Below are positions 32,375-43,242 of a stretch of DNA of 64,000 nucleotides, one piece after another. This DNA comes from Pisolithus tinctorius (Eukaryota; Basidiomycota; Agaricomycetes; Boletales; Pisolithaceae), in NCBI GenBank assembly GCA_024663395.1, contig JANFAH010000006.1:2790001-2854000 (forward strand), given 5' to 3'. The translations under genes were made by a program, and so were the position numbers. The first letter of the stretch is position 1. Each line of letters starts with the position of its first letter. The notes below the pieces were generated by a model, which was not told the DNA's origin, did not search any database, and saw only the letters and a program-made list of their open reading frames with translations.

Positions 32375-34228
32375 TGTCACACACCAAAGGTGTTGTGGAC
32401 ATGGTTACAGCTGACTCTGCCTAACTCGTTGACGAGTTGCGCACAATGCCCATGCATGCAGATGAAGACTAAAGGCCTCATGCGTAGAAAGACTGTTGGA
32501 CATGAACAGTCATCCTTTGCACAAGATCGAGTCGTCAGTGCTAAAGAGAAAAGAGGAAGCGAGTTAAGCATGCATTAAAGGTTTTTAGCGCCCATGTACA
32601 GCATTCCGGTTTTCGTCATATCTCCACCGTTTCCAAAGATGTCAACTCGGTTCGCATGCTCGCTTAAAGTGCTCAGCCCCACGATTCTGCCTTCCAAATT
32701 TGGAGAGGATCCTCGCACCCTACGCATTTCTACAGCACTCCATCCATCAGACGCCCATTTTGCTAAGTCCATCAATCATGGCCACCTCTTCGTCAATCAT
32801 CTCGCTTGTTTCAGTTGCCCGAGACAATGGCTACGTATATCTGCCAGGCATTCCCACTAGCTTCCATCCTGAAGCCCCCTGGTTCATCCCATCATTGTCA
32901 GCCCCATCCCATCCCATGCAGCTTGGTCAGCGTGTTCTCCTTGTCAGTATGACTTCCAGAAGGACGTTCTTTGGTCGCCTCAGGTCTGTCACTCGGTTGG
33001 AAAGGTCTTATGTGGTCGTATCAGTCTCCCCTCTTGATGAAGCATATGGATCGTTCCTCCCTGCTCCCTGCACTGTCTTTATTCCAATCTCGTCCATCAT
33101 TCTTCCCACATTGCGACAGCTGCAGTATAATCTACTGTCCTCCAGCCTCCCTGATCGCATTCATGACAAGTATGACATGCATCTTGCCTTCCTACTGCAA
33201 GATCCAGCAGAAGACATCCCCCCTTCCCCTCCTCCTCCATCAGAGCCCCGTCCATGAAGTTTTTGTTAACTTCGCTGAGAGGATGAAAGGGTGGGAGACG
33301 CGATCACGTATGCTCTCATTGCCCCACAGACCCCCAATGCCCTAGCCCCCTTTGACGCCTGACTCATGCCCTTCAATTCTGGAATTAATACTTCCCTATC
33401 TGGAAACACTGTCCATCTGTCATGCCATCTTTGGATCTAGAGATGTCTCCGCCGAGATCTGACTTGCATCGCCACCCCCTAATGTGATATCAGTGCGCTT
33501 ACTCAGTTTCTGACTCTATTTGACTCATTCTGTGATATTTTGACTATCCTTGACTCGTTCATTGCCAATACTTACCAATCCTCTTTGCTTGCTTACTTTT
33601 CATTTCTCGCTTACTCATCATGATTACTCAGTCCTTACTCATTACTTACCAAGTGTTTGTGCCTTGTTTGTCACAAGCTGTGCTCCCCCCACAGTATATA
33701 AACCCCCATGTACTTAGCTACCCACAATCAATCGACAATCAATCAAGAAGTCACTCAGAAGTCAGCTCAGCTCAGCATATCTTGTTGTCGACAGTTGAGG
33801 CTCATTCGGAAGAGTCTATCTGTCTTCATTCATATCATTGGTAGTTGAGGCTCCATCAAGGGTCTATCTACCTTCATCTGAAGTATCATCTGTGCTCTGT
33901 CAGCACACCTGCTTAGTCATCCATTCACTCCTGCGTAACTCGACATCGACTTGCGCCAGGAGCATATTCTATCAAAAGTCCATTACCCCCAAGTACTTTC
34001 GGCTGAACACCTTCACTCTGTTCAGCATCCCCTTCCCAATCATTGTCCATTCGTCTTCTCCTGCGTAACTCGTCAACGACTTGCGCCAGGAGCACCTCCA
34101 CTTGAAATCTTCCCCACTTTAGGTTTCTCTGCCCTCCAGGTTCCGCGGAGGTAAACCACCACTCGCACATATTTGTCTTTTGTGTTGGTTTGGTTGGTTT
34201 ATACTGCCTTTCCACACTTTGACTCACA
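32375..34228 (+). repeat. 1.8 kb LTR-like unit, copy B (solo)
   Basis: 1,854 bp, TGTCACACACC to TTTGACTCACA. The flanks are GCAG (32,371-32,374) and GCGG (34,229-34,232), a 4-bp duplication with one CG to CA change. A TATA box (TATATAAA) lies at 33,695-33,702. This copy keeps CpG-rich sequence in its 5' part and is the least decayed of the three. Near the 3' end, the motif CTCCTGCGTAACTCG occurs twice (33,927 and 34,059), each followed by ACTTGCGCCAGGAGC, forming paired hairpin-like units. Confidence 0.78.
32700..33257 (+). CDS. Conserved reading frame inside the LTR-like unit (copy B), longest version
   Basis: 185 codons, or about 160 if translation starts at MATSSSIISLVSV (32,777). It shares with copies A and C the segments YVYLPGIPTSFHPEAPW, FVSMTSRRTF-like (here VSMTSRRTFFGRLRSV) and YGSFLPAPCTVFIPISSI. 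It continues through Arg at about 33,115, where A and C have TGA, to a proline-rich end (DIPPSPPPPSEPRP). Upstream homology to the A and C protein continues in a different frame, so either a single base was gained here or this is the true start. No known domain. Confidence 0.5.
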   Translation: MERILAPYAFLQHSIHQTPILLSPSIMATSSSIISLVSVARDNGYVYLPGIPTSFHPEAPWFIPSLSAPSHPMQLGQRVLLVSMTSRRTFFGRLRSVTRLERSYVVVSVSPLDEAYGSFLPAPCTVFIPISSIILPTLRQLQYNLLSSSLPDRIHDKYDMHLAFLLQDPAEDIPPSPPPPSEPRP

Positions 34229-34232
34229 GCGG

Positions 34233-34797
34233 TGCCGGATTGGCGATGGGTGGAACGGGTATTGGTTGGAGGTGCGAAGCGGTTGGTATAGTGCGCGAGC
34301 GAGCTGGCGGGTTACTAATTGGCTGATGGGTGGTCTGCGACCGAGTGAGTGGTCGCAGCAGTGTGGCGGATGGAGCTGGGAGTCTGGGTATAGATTCGGA
34401 GGCGTCAAAGAGACAGGAAAAAGAGGGCGTCGGTGATGATGAATTAGATGATGTGATGGGTGTTAAAGGTGATGGCGGGGTTTCGGGCCTTCGGGGAGTC
34501 GAGTGGATAAAGCCACCAGGAAAATCAGGGGCAGTGAGATCTAGGTGATCCGACGCGATGGATATCTGATCTGCCGAGATATCAGGAGGAGTGATTGTGG
34601 GTAGTACCCACGGAATGTCAGTGGGTAATTGCGCGTGATCCGGTGTTACGGGTGAAACAGGGCAGAAAATGTCAGAGTCTTCTGACAGGTTGAGATTGCA
34701 AAAGTGCAGGCATAAATTTTCTAGTTCGGTGCGTTCGGTGGTGCGCCTGAGCGACCTTCTGGAAGCGACAGCAGAATCCCTCGCGGTGGGCTCCAGT
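34233..34797 (-). other. Leader of element D between primer site and gag, with gag N-terminal codons
   Basis: Lies between the 5' LTR of D and the copy B insertion. The part nearest copy B is readable as a proline-rich gag N-terminus in frame with 32,374. The rest is probably untranslated leader. No independent gene was seen. Confidence 0.5.
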
Positions 34798-35451
34798 TGT
34801 AGGAAAAGTCCAAGTAGCTGTATAACACGAGCTAGATGGCTTAGATAACAACAATAAAAAATGAAGGGAACGAATTGTTCGTCCCAAGGGATTCTGGACT
34901 GTCAGGACTAGAAGGGGAGACCCAGTGCTTTGTAGCGGTAGTGTTTCGTAACGTGCGCGGCATGGTCCGCAGAGTAGTACTGGCGATGCGAGCGGTGCGA
35001 GCGGTATACGTAGTTCGTGTGCGGCGGGATGTGAGATGTGCGGTGTAGACAAAGTGGAAAAAAAACTCGTGGTGACCTTCCGAGTGCCAAAAGGTATCAT
35101 TCCATACCTAAGTACAGGGCTTTATAGTCCGGACAAACCCGGAACCTAAGTAAGACAGGGTACAGTAAAGGAAAGCCGCGCGACAGCGCATACACAGATG
35201 ACAGGCCAAACTGAGGCTGAGGGTATACTACAAGCACTAAAGGAATAGAGACCGTGATAAGAGAAGGAGTCCGAGGAAAAACAACAACCAGAGCACAGCG
35301 GCCGTGGGTATAGCATTGCGCGAGAGGGAGCGAGGGCGCGGGAAGGTAGTGCATGAACAATGGTGAACGCAAGAGGGGAGCGGACGTAACAGTAGTCACG
35401 GAACGGTTAATGATAGGGGCTTACGCATCCAGGGAATGCGGATTCCTCACA
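34798..35451 (-). repeat. 5' LTR of element D
   Basis: 654 bp partner of 23,558-24,210, in the same orientation. The LTR pair defines element D. Confidence 0.9.
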
Positions 35452-35781
35452 CCGGCATACCGGGGTCAGACACAGGATTTGTACAGTAAGCAAAGTCAGA
35501 TGAATGGGCTAGACTAAATATAGTACAAACAAAGGGAAACAGACCGGAGTTATGTCCGGGTGACCCGGACATGGACCTAGGAGGACCGGGGTGGAGCAGC
35601 GCAAGGCTGGGAGACCAAAACGGACCGGAGATAGGGGTAAAACACCGGACTTGAGTTATGCAGGCCGGAGTTGAGTTATCTAGGGCCGGGATTGGGTTGT
35701 CTAGGCTGGACCAGGACCGGAGTTGACCGGAGTTAGGGGCTAGGGGTCCGGACTGGGCTGAGTCCGAGTCCGAGAGTCATG

Positions 35782-36360
35782 GATATGACAATGGGTTACC
35801 CAGTCTCCAGTTTTGCCTTTATAACTTCTTGACTCCCATGGTCTTGCAATTTTCCATGTTGGGATGTTGTACTTCTGGACTATTGCTGGATCAATGATAT
35901 TTATTTCCATGCCTGAATTGGACAGTAGTGTTTTTGCGATTGACAAGGTAAGCAAAACCAGTGATAGAAGTGATTGACATATCTTGCTCATAATCATACA
36001 CTTTCTCAGTTCCTATCTTTACCTCTACCTTTCATGATACAATGGGCTCTCTTCCTGACACTACACCAGGGGAGCCTTTCAAAAATCTGGGTTTCCTTTC
36101 AGTCCCCCATTGTCTGTGGGTTCATCATTCTCCCCACTGTACTTGTCTTCCAGTTCTTCATCTTCTTCATCTTCTGAAGCCTTGTCAAACTCCTCAAGCA
36201 TTGCCAGGATGTGGGTACAGAATTTTTGGGCCAAGGAAGACCTACTGTTTGTTGTGGACAAGGGACATCTAGATTTCATATGTCCTGTCCTACTGCATCC
36301 ATAACAGGTAGGAGCTTTGCTCTGTGATTGGACCTTGGACTTTCAATCAACATCCATGGT
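35782..36360 (-). pseudogene. Element E: zinc knuckle and start of protease
   Basis: A CCHC knuckle, CYGCSRTGHMKSRC, at about 36,265-36,310 is followed by an acidic linker and then a protease start (SNSGMEINIIDPAIVQKYNI near 35,860-35,930, where DSGAE is expected). The sequence stops at the F insertion (35,781) and continues at 22,985. Confidence 0.8.
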
Positions 36361-36369
36361 GTAAGGGTG

Positions 36370-37556
36370 TCAGTATGGGGTCTTCAGAGATGAATGGGAC
36401 TTTGATCCATGAGAAGACTGTTCCTGTTTCCACAAATAGGAGTGGTCCTGATAGGTTGCTTTGCTGGAGAAGACCTTGAGAGTAGCCATTGCTGCATGGG
36501 CTGCCATTGCTTGGTGGATCCAGTCCTTGATGGTGTCTGGCTTGGGGCCAGACATAAGGATCCATTTGTTGATTTCTTCATTTAGGCCTTTCCCAAAGAA
36601 GACTGCTGCAGTCAAATCTTCAGTAGATATTTGGGCCTTATTGAGGCAGTTGTGGAAGTTGGCAATGTACTCATCAAGGGAGCAGTCTCCCTGGTGAATG
36701 GCAGAGAGATAGATCAGGGTGGTAGCCCTGACATCTCCTACTTGGAAGGTTTCTTTGAGTTTGGCAACAAACTCGTCCCAGCCATTGAAAATTTTGAGGT
36801 CCCCAAGTGCAGTGGTGTTTTTGTTGACATAGGCTTCTGTGAAGGCATGAGCTGAGCCACTCCCCATGTAAGAGAGGGCAAACATGATCTTGGACTGATC
36901 CTCATAGTAGATGTGGTCGTTCATGGTGAGGTAGAGCTTGACCTTGCTTAACCAGGCAGAGCAGTCCTGGTGGGCCCTGTCATACAAGAAGGGTTTGTTA
37001 AGGCTGATTTCTTTTAATCCTCCTCCCTGAGAGTTGTGTTCCTTTCCCCTCTCCTTGGAGCCTTGGGAGGGGCCTTTTGGCCTTACCACATCTCTGCTGA
37101 AAAGGGATTTGTAAAATTTGGTGGCCATTTTGGGGGTTACCCTACTCTGTCCAGAAAAGGGGTCCTGGACATTGAGTCCAGAGGTATGTTGAGTGAGTTC
37201 TTCTGCCATCAGGTTGGTAGAAGTTGGTAGGTATATGTCAGTGGATGAAGATGATGAGGGGTCCACTGGTCCAGCTGTCCCTTGTGGTTGTGTTTTGATA
37301 TCTGAGCTGATAGGCTTTGGGTTGCAATAGGTAGTAAAGTCAATTGGTGAGGTCGATTCTGCCACTTGCCTGAGTTGGGGCCTTACTGGCAGGTCTTCAA
37401 GACCTATATGAGGGTTGGGGGTTTGCACTGAAGGGTGATGAATAAGTGGCCTTGCTTGGAGGACTTCCTTTCCTTTACAAGATGGTATGGGAGGTTTGAA
37501 TGAAGAGGCTGCTGATGGAGCCCTCTTACTTCCTTCTTCTTGGTGTGAAGACACAT
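36370..37556 (-). pseudogene. Element E gag (capsid part)
   Basis: About 394 codons. The N-terminus is Ser/Pro-rich, followed by a capsid-like region with LNKPFLYDRAHQDCSAWLSK and KIMFALSYMGSGSAHAFTEA, then YIANFHNCLNKAQISTEDLT. These match the gag fold of the H/J/E group. There is no clean ATG context at the start. CpG is rare, so this is an old copy. Confidence 0.82.
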
Positions 37557-38513
37557 TGATGAAGAGGAAGGTTAGTGCTGAAGTTTAGGGGCTAGCTCAC
37601 TGATGCTTAACACTGGTGGTTCCTGTAGTGGTGGTGGGAGGTGCTCGTTTTGCAGGCTATTTTGCTTAGCAAGGATTCTAAAGCACAGTTATCCAAAGGG
37701 TAATCTGGTATTTGATGTGGCTGGGTGATTCAAAACCTTCTGTTATGTCAATGACTCATATCACATCACAAATTGAGTGCAGAGTAGCACAAGCATGTGA
37801 CTGTGCGAGAAGTGACATGTAATTTAACTTCACTGGCAGTGGAACACTAGTCTTGGCCAACTGAAGTCATACTGTCAAGTCCTTGTGGGTACAGTGAGCA
37901 GAGCTAAGGGTGGTTGCAAAGTAGATTTTGAATGAGGGAGCAGTATAATACATGGGAGCTTATATACATATGTGAAGTATTGCATAACAAACATTTGAAA
38001 ATGTTTAAACATATACCTGAGTCCCTACTTTGGCAGCATTGAGTCATAGTAAGTCACTGCACAGCAGGACTACATGTACAACCAAGTCTGTGGAGCAGGA
38101 GGCCCCAGGGGTGAACATATGATGAGAGGGGAACAACCACATACATGATGTACAGGGGCAAATGGGCACCAGTGGTGCACATGTCATGTGGCTGCATGGA
38201 TCAGGGCCACCAGCAGACCATGGAAGGAAAGGCAAATGGATGCAGTCCAGTTATGGTACAATGTGGGGTAAACAGGGGCAAGCCAAAAAGGGAAACATAC
38301 AGGATGCAGGTCCAGTAGGGACTTGTGGGTGACAGAACATTGTCACTTGAAAGCATGACAAGTGTGAAACATATCATACAGAGTCTAAAAAGGAAACAAT
38401 GTGAGCACAGTGTAACACACATCACTCACACTATCACATCTCCTATTGCACCCTCATCTGGGCATGCAGATCCATCCTGTGTTGTGCTGTTTGTACACCC
38501 TGGGGTATACATA
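37557..38513. other. Non-coding stretch upstream of element E gag
   Basis: No gene is recognised. By position it should hold the leader and at least part of the 5' LTR of E (minus strand). AT-rich TATATACATATG is at about 37,965. I could not fix LTR ends because the partner LTR is outside the window. Confidence 0.45.
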
Positions 38514-39655
38514 CAGTGTGTCAAGTCCAGGCCTACTCTGACCAACTCCGACACTAGACAAGGTCTAGAGGGAGGTTCAGAAGCAAGTCTGACAGGAAAG
38601 AACTGAACTCTGACTGGCAGAGTGTTGGCAGGAATGAAGTCCACCAAGACAAAGGCAGAGCAGAGTGAGGGCATTGGGTTTAGCTCATGCGCTACCCCCT
38701 TGCACGATCTCAGCCCTTGTATTTCAGAGGGAGAGTACAGAAGGAATGTTGGAGGCAACTCCAACAGACAGAAGACAGAGACAGAGGGAGTAGGAACTAA
38801 GTTGATATTTGTACTGAAGAATGGCAGAGTACAATACATGCTTTTATACTACTATGGAGGTACAGTAATTGGAATTGGAACTGACAAATGGAGACTTGTA
38901 AAATTTCAAGTAAAACTTCCTAGATGACAAATGAAGGGTAGATGGAAAACATATGAATGGGTAACATAGAACATCCCAAAAAGGGAACAGTCCAGGTGCT
39001 GGACCATGTGGTGTGCATGCTGCAGAGTACCTGACTGCACACTGTCAGGGAGAAGTCTGAAGGTAGTCACATGACTCCTCAGAGGATGGTCCACCTGGTC
39101 CAGTAGGAGAGCAACACAAGTCCAACAGCAGTCAGAGCAGAGATGGTTCACAACCGACAGAAGTTGGGCAGGATTGGTGCAGAGTGAGTGAACGACTGGC
39201 AGAAGAGGGTGCAGAGTGAGTAAGGGCTTAGAGTGAATGCATGGTTATGACACAGTGAGGGACAAAAGCATTGCAATGTTTGTGAGGTGTGAATTGCTGC
39301 TGATGTAGTTCAGGCTATTCTGCACAGATAATCATGATACCTATACCATTGGAAATGGGTGACTCTAAGCTTTCCAGAGCACTAAGGTCCAGTCCAAACA
39401 AAGCAATACATGACAAGATACACCCTATTCTTTCTGAAAAGTGCATTGCAATGCTTTTGTCCCTGACTGGTGAAATAGTGAAAAGTGACCTTTTGATGGG
39501 ATTGAGGGCATGAAGGATGGGAAAATATGATTACATAATAGACCACATGATCTTCTAGATGATTTGTCAGCATGTAAACAATGACAAACATTGGACTTGT
39601 ACCATTAACCCTCCTTCTCTTACCACAACTCATGAAATCATCTCTCTAGCTATAT
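38514..39655 (+). mobile_element. Truncated Tc1/mariner-like terminal repeat, split by G1
   Basis: Starts CAGTGAGGGACAAAAGCATT (38,514-38,518 continued at 39,253) after TA (38,512-38,513) and matches the first 400 bp of element N (45,635 on) closely. It ends abruptly at about 39,655 against LINE sequence. G1 is inserted after its first five bases. Non-coding. Confidence 0.75.
38519..39252 (+). repeat. Solo LTR of family G, copy G1
   Basis: 734 bp, TGTCAAGTCC to TTATGACA, flanked by the perfect 5-bp repeat CAGTG (38,514-38,518 and 39,253-39,257). Colinear with G2 but with CpG largely converted to TG/CA. Confidence 0.88.
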
Positions 39656-40186
39656 ATGACATATAGGATCATTGAGAGCAGGTCTCCTTGGCTGATGCCA
39701 TTTTTGATGTTGAACCAATTGGATTCGTAGTTAGTAAGTAGTCTGATAACAGGGGAGATTTTTGGAATATGATATTGGCTGCTCCATGTGGCCCAGGTGC
39801 TTTATATGGACTGAGGTTTTTGATGGCATGCATGAGTTGCTCTTTTGTGATGGGGTTCCATCATGCAGCTGGTCCTGGATACTTGTAGTCCTGGGGTATT
39901 GTCAATTGGGGGCAGTGGGAACAGTGTTTGTGCAAACAGTTGACTCTTGTCTTTGTTGGAGCTGATCATAGTGATGGAGCTGTCCACAGCAGTGTGTTTG
40001 AGTGTCAGTATTCTGGTCTTGCTGCTGTCACTGTACAGTTTGGAGATGTAAGCATTTGCAATCCAGAGATCCTGGTCACCTGCTTCTTCCAGCCAGTCTC
40101 TCCAATGGTGCTTCTTGGCTTTGTGGATGGCTTTGTCATAAGCTTTCACTTTCTCTTTGCATATACTGTGGATGGGGTGATCACAG
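39656..40186 (-). pseudogene. LINE ORF2, RT N-terminal part with internal deletion
   Basis: Contains KEKVKAYDKAIHKAKKHHWR, a pre-RT segment typical of Tad1-type ORF2, and the RT signature SPYKAPGPHGA. After about 30 further residues the frame changes and the later RT motif NGISQGDLLSMILY follows, with the whole catalytic core missing. Not functional. Confidence 0.8.
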
Positions 40187-42000
40187 TGTCACACACCAAA
40201 GGTGTTTGGTGAGGTGGACATGGATACAGCTGATGAATGGAGATGAAGACCATAGCCCTCATGTGAAGAAGGACAGCCAGAAATGTTGGCAGTCATCCCT
40301 CACACAAGAATGAGTTGTCAATGCCAAAGAAAAAGAAAGGAAGTGAGTTAGGCACCAATTAAAATTCTTAAGTGCCCATGTATGGCATTCTGGTTTTTGA
40401 CATATCTCTGCCATTTCTGCAGATACCAAAACCATTCCCACACTTGCTTGTAGTGCTCAGCCATGTGATCTTACCTTCCAAAATTGGAGAGGATCTGTGC
40501 ACTTCACATGTTTCTACAGCACTCCCTCCAAAAGATGCTCATTTCACTAATTCCTCTGATATGGCTGCCTCCACATCAATCATTTCACTTGTCCCCTTTG
40601 CTAGGGACCATAGCTACATATATCTACCAGGAGTTCCTACTAGCTTCCATCCCAAAGCATCCTGGTACATCCCATCCTCATCTGCCCCCTCTCAGCCCAT
40701 CCAGCTTGGACAGCATGTTCTTTTTGTCAGTATGACCTCTAGGAGGACATTCTTCAGTCACCTCAGGTCTGTCACTTGCTTAGAAAGGTCTTATGTGGTC
40801 ATTTTAGTCTCTCTTGTCCAAGAGGCATATGGATCCTTCCTCCCTGCTCCCTGCAATGTCTTCATACCAGTCTCATCCATCATTCTTCCAAAATTGTGAC
40901 AGCTACAGTATAATCTACTGTTCTCCACTCTCCCTGATTGCATCCATGATGAGTATGATGCACATCTTGCCTCCTTATTGCAAGATACAGCAGAAGACAC
41001 TCCCTCTTTATCCTCTCTTCCAACAGAGCCTCATTCATGAAGTTTTTATTTGCTTCACTGAGAGGATGGTTTGGGGGGAAAGTTGTGATCCCCTATGCTC
41101 CTGTCACCCCACAGACCCCTAAAGCTTGACCCCTGTTGACATCTGACTCACTCTGTCCACTTTTGGATGTACTATATCAGCATCAGATCAGCACTGCCTC
41201 TCTGTCATCCCACCTTGGCCTAGAAGCAATCTCTTTGAGATGTGACATGCACAGCCTCCCCCTAATGCAATCCCAGTGTGCTTTCCCAGTTCCTGACATT
41301 ACTTGACTCATACTTTGACATTCTGACTGTCCTTGACTCACCTATTGCCAATACTTACCAATCTTTTGACCTTGCTTACTGATTCTTCACTTTTTGGCCT
41401 ACTTATCCTTGCCAATGCTTACCAATGCTTTCTAAGATGATTACCCATTGCTTACATTCCTTGCTCATCAGCTACCAATCACTTACCAAGTGTTTGCACC
41501 TTGTTTTCCATAGGCAATGCCCCTGTACTGTATATAAATCACTGTACTTAGATAGCTGAATAAGAAGAAGACATCAGAGAGCCCCTCTTGCTCACATTTT
41601 TCATCATCACTCAGTAATTCATTCATCAGCCTCAATAGTTGAGACTTTATTAAGGGTCTAACTATCATCTGCTTCACTTATAACCATCTATCATCAATCA
41701 GCTTCACTCCAAGTCCTCCCTGAGCTCAGTGCAGCTTAGGACATTGAATTAAGTTGTCCTCCATCCTTCTGTAGGCTGACAGCAGTCTACCCCATCACAA
41801 TCTCTCACATTCTTGCTCCCTCTTTGTCAGGAGCACCCCCAACCCTCAGCACTCATCTTTGAGTGTTACAGCTTGCAAAAACCCACCCAAATTAAAGGTT
41901 CTACCATCTAGGTACCACATAGGCACACCACCACTTGCTATTTTTGTCTTTTGTGTTGGTTTTGGTTGGTTTTCACCACTGAACCACACTTTGACTCACA
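40187..42000 (+). repeat. 1.8 kb LTR-like unit, copy C (solo)
   Basis: 1,814 bp, TGTCACACACC to TTTGACTCACA, with a TATA box at 41,531-41,538. The flanks ACAG and GTGG both derive from GCGG by CpG decay: restoring GCGG makes the LINE frame read WAIRDHPIHSICKEK. CpG is almost absent, unlike copy B. Confidence 0.78.
40372..40899 (+). pseudogene. Conserved reading frame inside the LTR-like unit (copy C)
   Basis: 175 codons ending at the same TGA as copy A (Arg in copy B). The protein is colinear with copy A with about 10% changed residues, many from CG to TG/CA. The downstream tail (DEYDAHLASLLQDTAEDTP) is still readable. No known domain. Confidence 0.45.
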
Positions 42001-43240
42001 GTGGATTGCCCAGAAGGTGAATGAAGTTTTACTTAGCATCTTGAGCTCCCCTCATAGCAACATCAGTTCCTTCATCCACCATCATTTGGCATGTGGGTGT
42101 GGGTGAGTTTTTGGTACTTCCTTCTTTAGCATCACTTGTAGTGCCATGTCAATGCCTTTTGTGTATCACTGGAATTCTTGTTCACTGGTGGTTGCTCTTG
42201 GTAGGCCAACTTTGGCTAGTTCTGTCTTAAGGGCAATGTTGAACCTTGACCAGTCAACTTCATGGTAGTTGTATGTCAGGGGAGACATGGATGGCATGAG
42301 AGTAGTCTCCAGGTGTGTTAGGATCAGTATGTGGTCAGTGTTGGGTCCTCAATTTTCTGGACAGGTGTCACAGCTGATCAGGTCCTCTAGCATGGAGTCC
42401 ATACAAAACATGTTGTCTGGTCTTATCCAGTTACTTGAGGACGAGGATTGTAGGGTAGGTATTCCCTTGGGTAGCATTTGGGCCATGCTGTAGTCCACTA
42501 CAAGTTCAAGCAACTTTTGTGCCAAAGCGAGCACTGCCACAGTGAAGAGGTGGTGGTTGCACACTTTGTCCCACATGGGGTGGTGCCTGTTGAAGTCACC
42601 CAACCACAGCATTTGGTTGCTTGTTGTATGAAAGATGTCTCTTATGTTGGTGGCTAGGAATGTTCCCATTTCTTCTATTGTGTGATCATGTGTGCAGTCA
42701 TTGTAGATGTTGAACAAGGTGTATGTGCCCTTTGTGGTTCTCAGTCATGTTATGATGATGTCTGCTGAGGGGAATTCAACCTGTTCCCATGTGTTAGTGC
42801 TTATCTTGGAGTTAATGAGGGTTACCACTTGTGGTTTAGTGTCCTGTGTCATTTTCTTCAATGGGTATACTACCCTCCAATGGTTGTTGGCTCATGTGTT
42901 GCCAACTTGATCAATCAGTGGTTCTTGTAAAGCAATTATGTCCCAATCATTGCTAATTGACTATTGATTAGTGAGTGCAAGGCTATATGAGAGGTATTAA
43001 GGTTTTGTTGCCATATTCATAGTTTTGTTAGCATGTTGGATTGTGATGGGTCTTCAGACATTCATTAATGGTGGTGTTGGGTTTGGGTCTGCAGGCTGGG
43101 GTTCAGATTTGGGGGGAGGGTGAGTGGGGAGATGGGTGGGCATGTATGTGGGTGAGGCATGGTGGAGGATGTTATGGCATATAGGTGGGCCACCTCTTCC
43201 TCCTTGTATGCAGTTGGGATGGCCATGTCTTGGGGGTCCA
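42001..43240 (-). pseudogene. LINE ORF2, apurinic endonuclease domain
   Basis: The endonuclease signature LWLGDFNRHHPMWDK is near 42,575-42,620, with LISCDTCPEN and YHEVDWSRFN further on. Frame breaks occur around 42,350 and 42,720. It encodes the DNA-nicking activity of Tad1/Jockey-type elements, here decayed. Confidence 0.82.
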
Positions 43241-43242
43241 GA

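Larger units (their letters stand above)
23558..35451 (-). mobile_element. Ty3/gypsy element D, 11.9 kb, with antisense cargo gene
   Basis: LTRs at 23,558-24,210 and 34,798-35,451 have TG...CA ends. The flanking 4-mers are CTGG (23,554-23,557) and CCGG (35,452-35,455), one CpG transition apart. The minus-strand order from the right is LTR, gag (split by copy B), protease, RT/RNase H, integrase. A plus-strand intron-containing gene then lies before the 3' LTR. Just inside the 5' LTR the minus strand reads ACTGGAGCCCACCGCGAGG (34,779-34,797), a plausible tRNA primer site. CpG is abundant throughout, in contrast to E, J and M. At least three frame breaks make it non-functional. Confidence 0.9.
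22986..35781. repeat. LTR-like unit F (about 0.9 kb), split by element D
   Basis: Unit F is 22,986-23,557 plus 35,456-35,781. It is flanked by the 6-bp direct repeat GATATG (22,980-22,985 and 35,782-35,787). Removing it restores the protease frame of E as ...GDWVTHCHITSFRAKIWG. It is non-coding and rich in CCGGAGTT- and CCGGACTT-type words. A segment near 23,380 (TTGATATTCTGACTGAGG) is shared with the L LTR near 4,380, suggesting a related LTR family. Exact ends and orientation are uncertain because the TG...CA rule does not fit perfectly. Confidence 0.65.

Noticed and set aside
37557..38513. A defined LTR for element E
   Set aside because: Expected by position, but without the partner LTR or clear ends I could not set boundaries.
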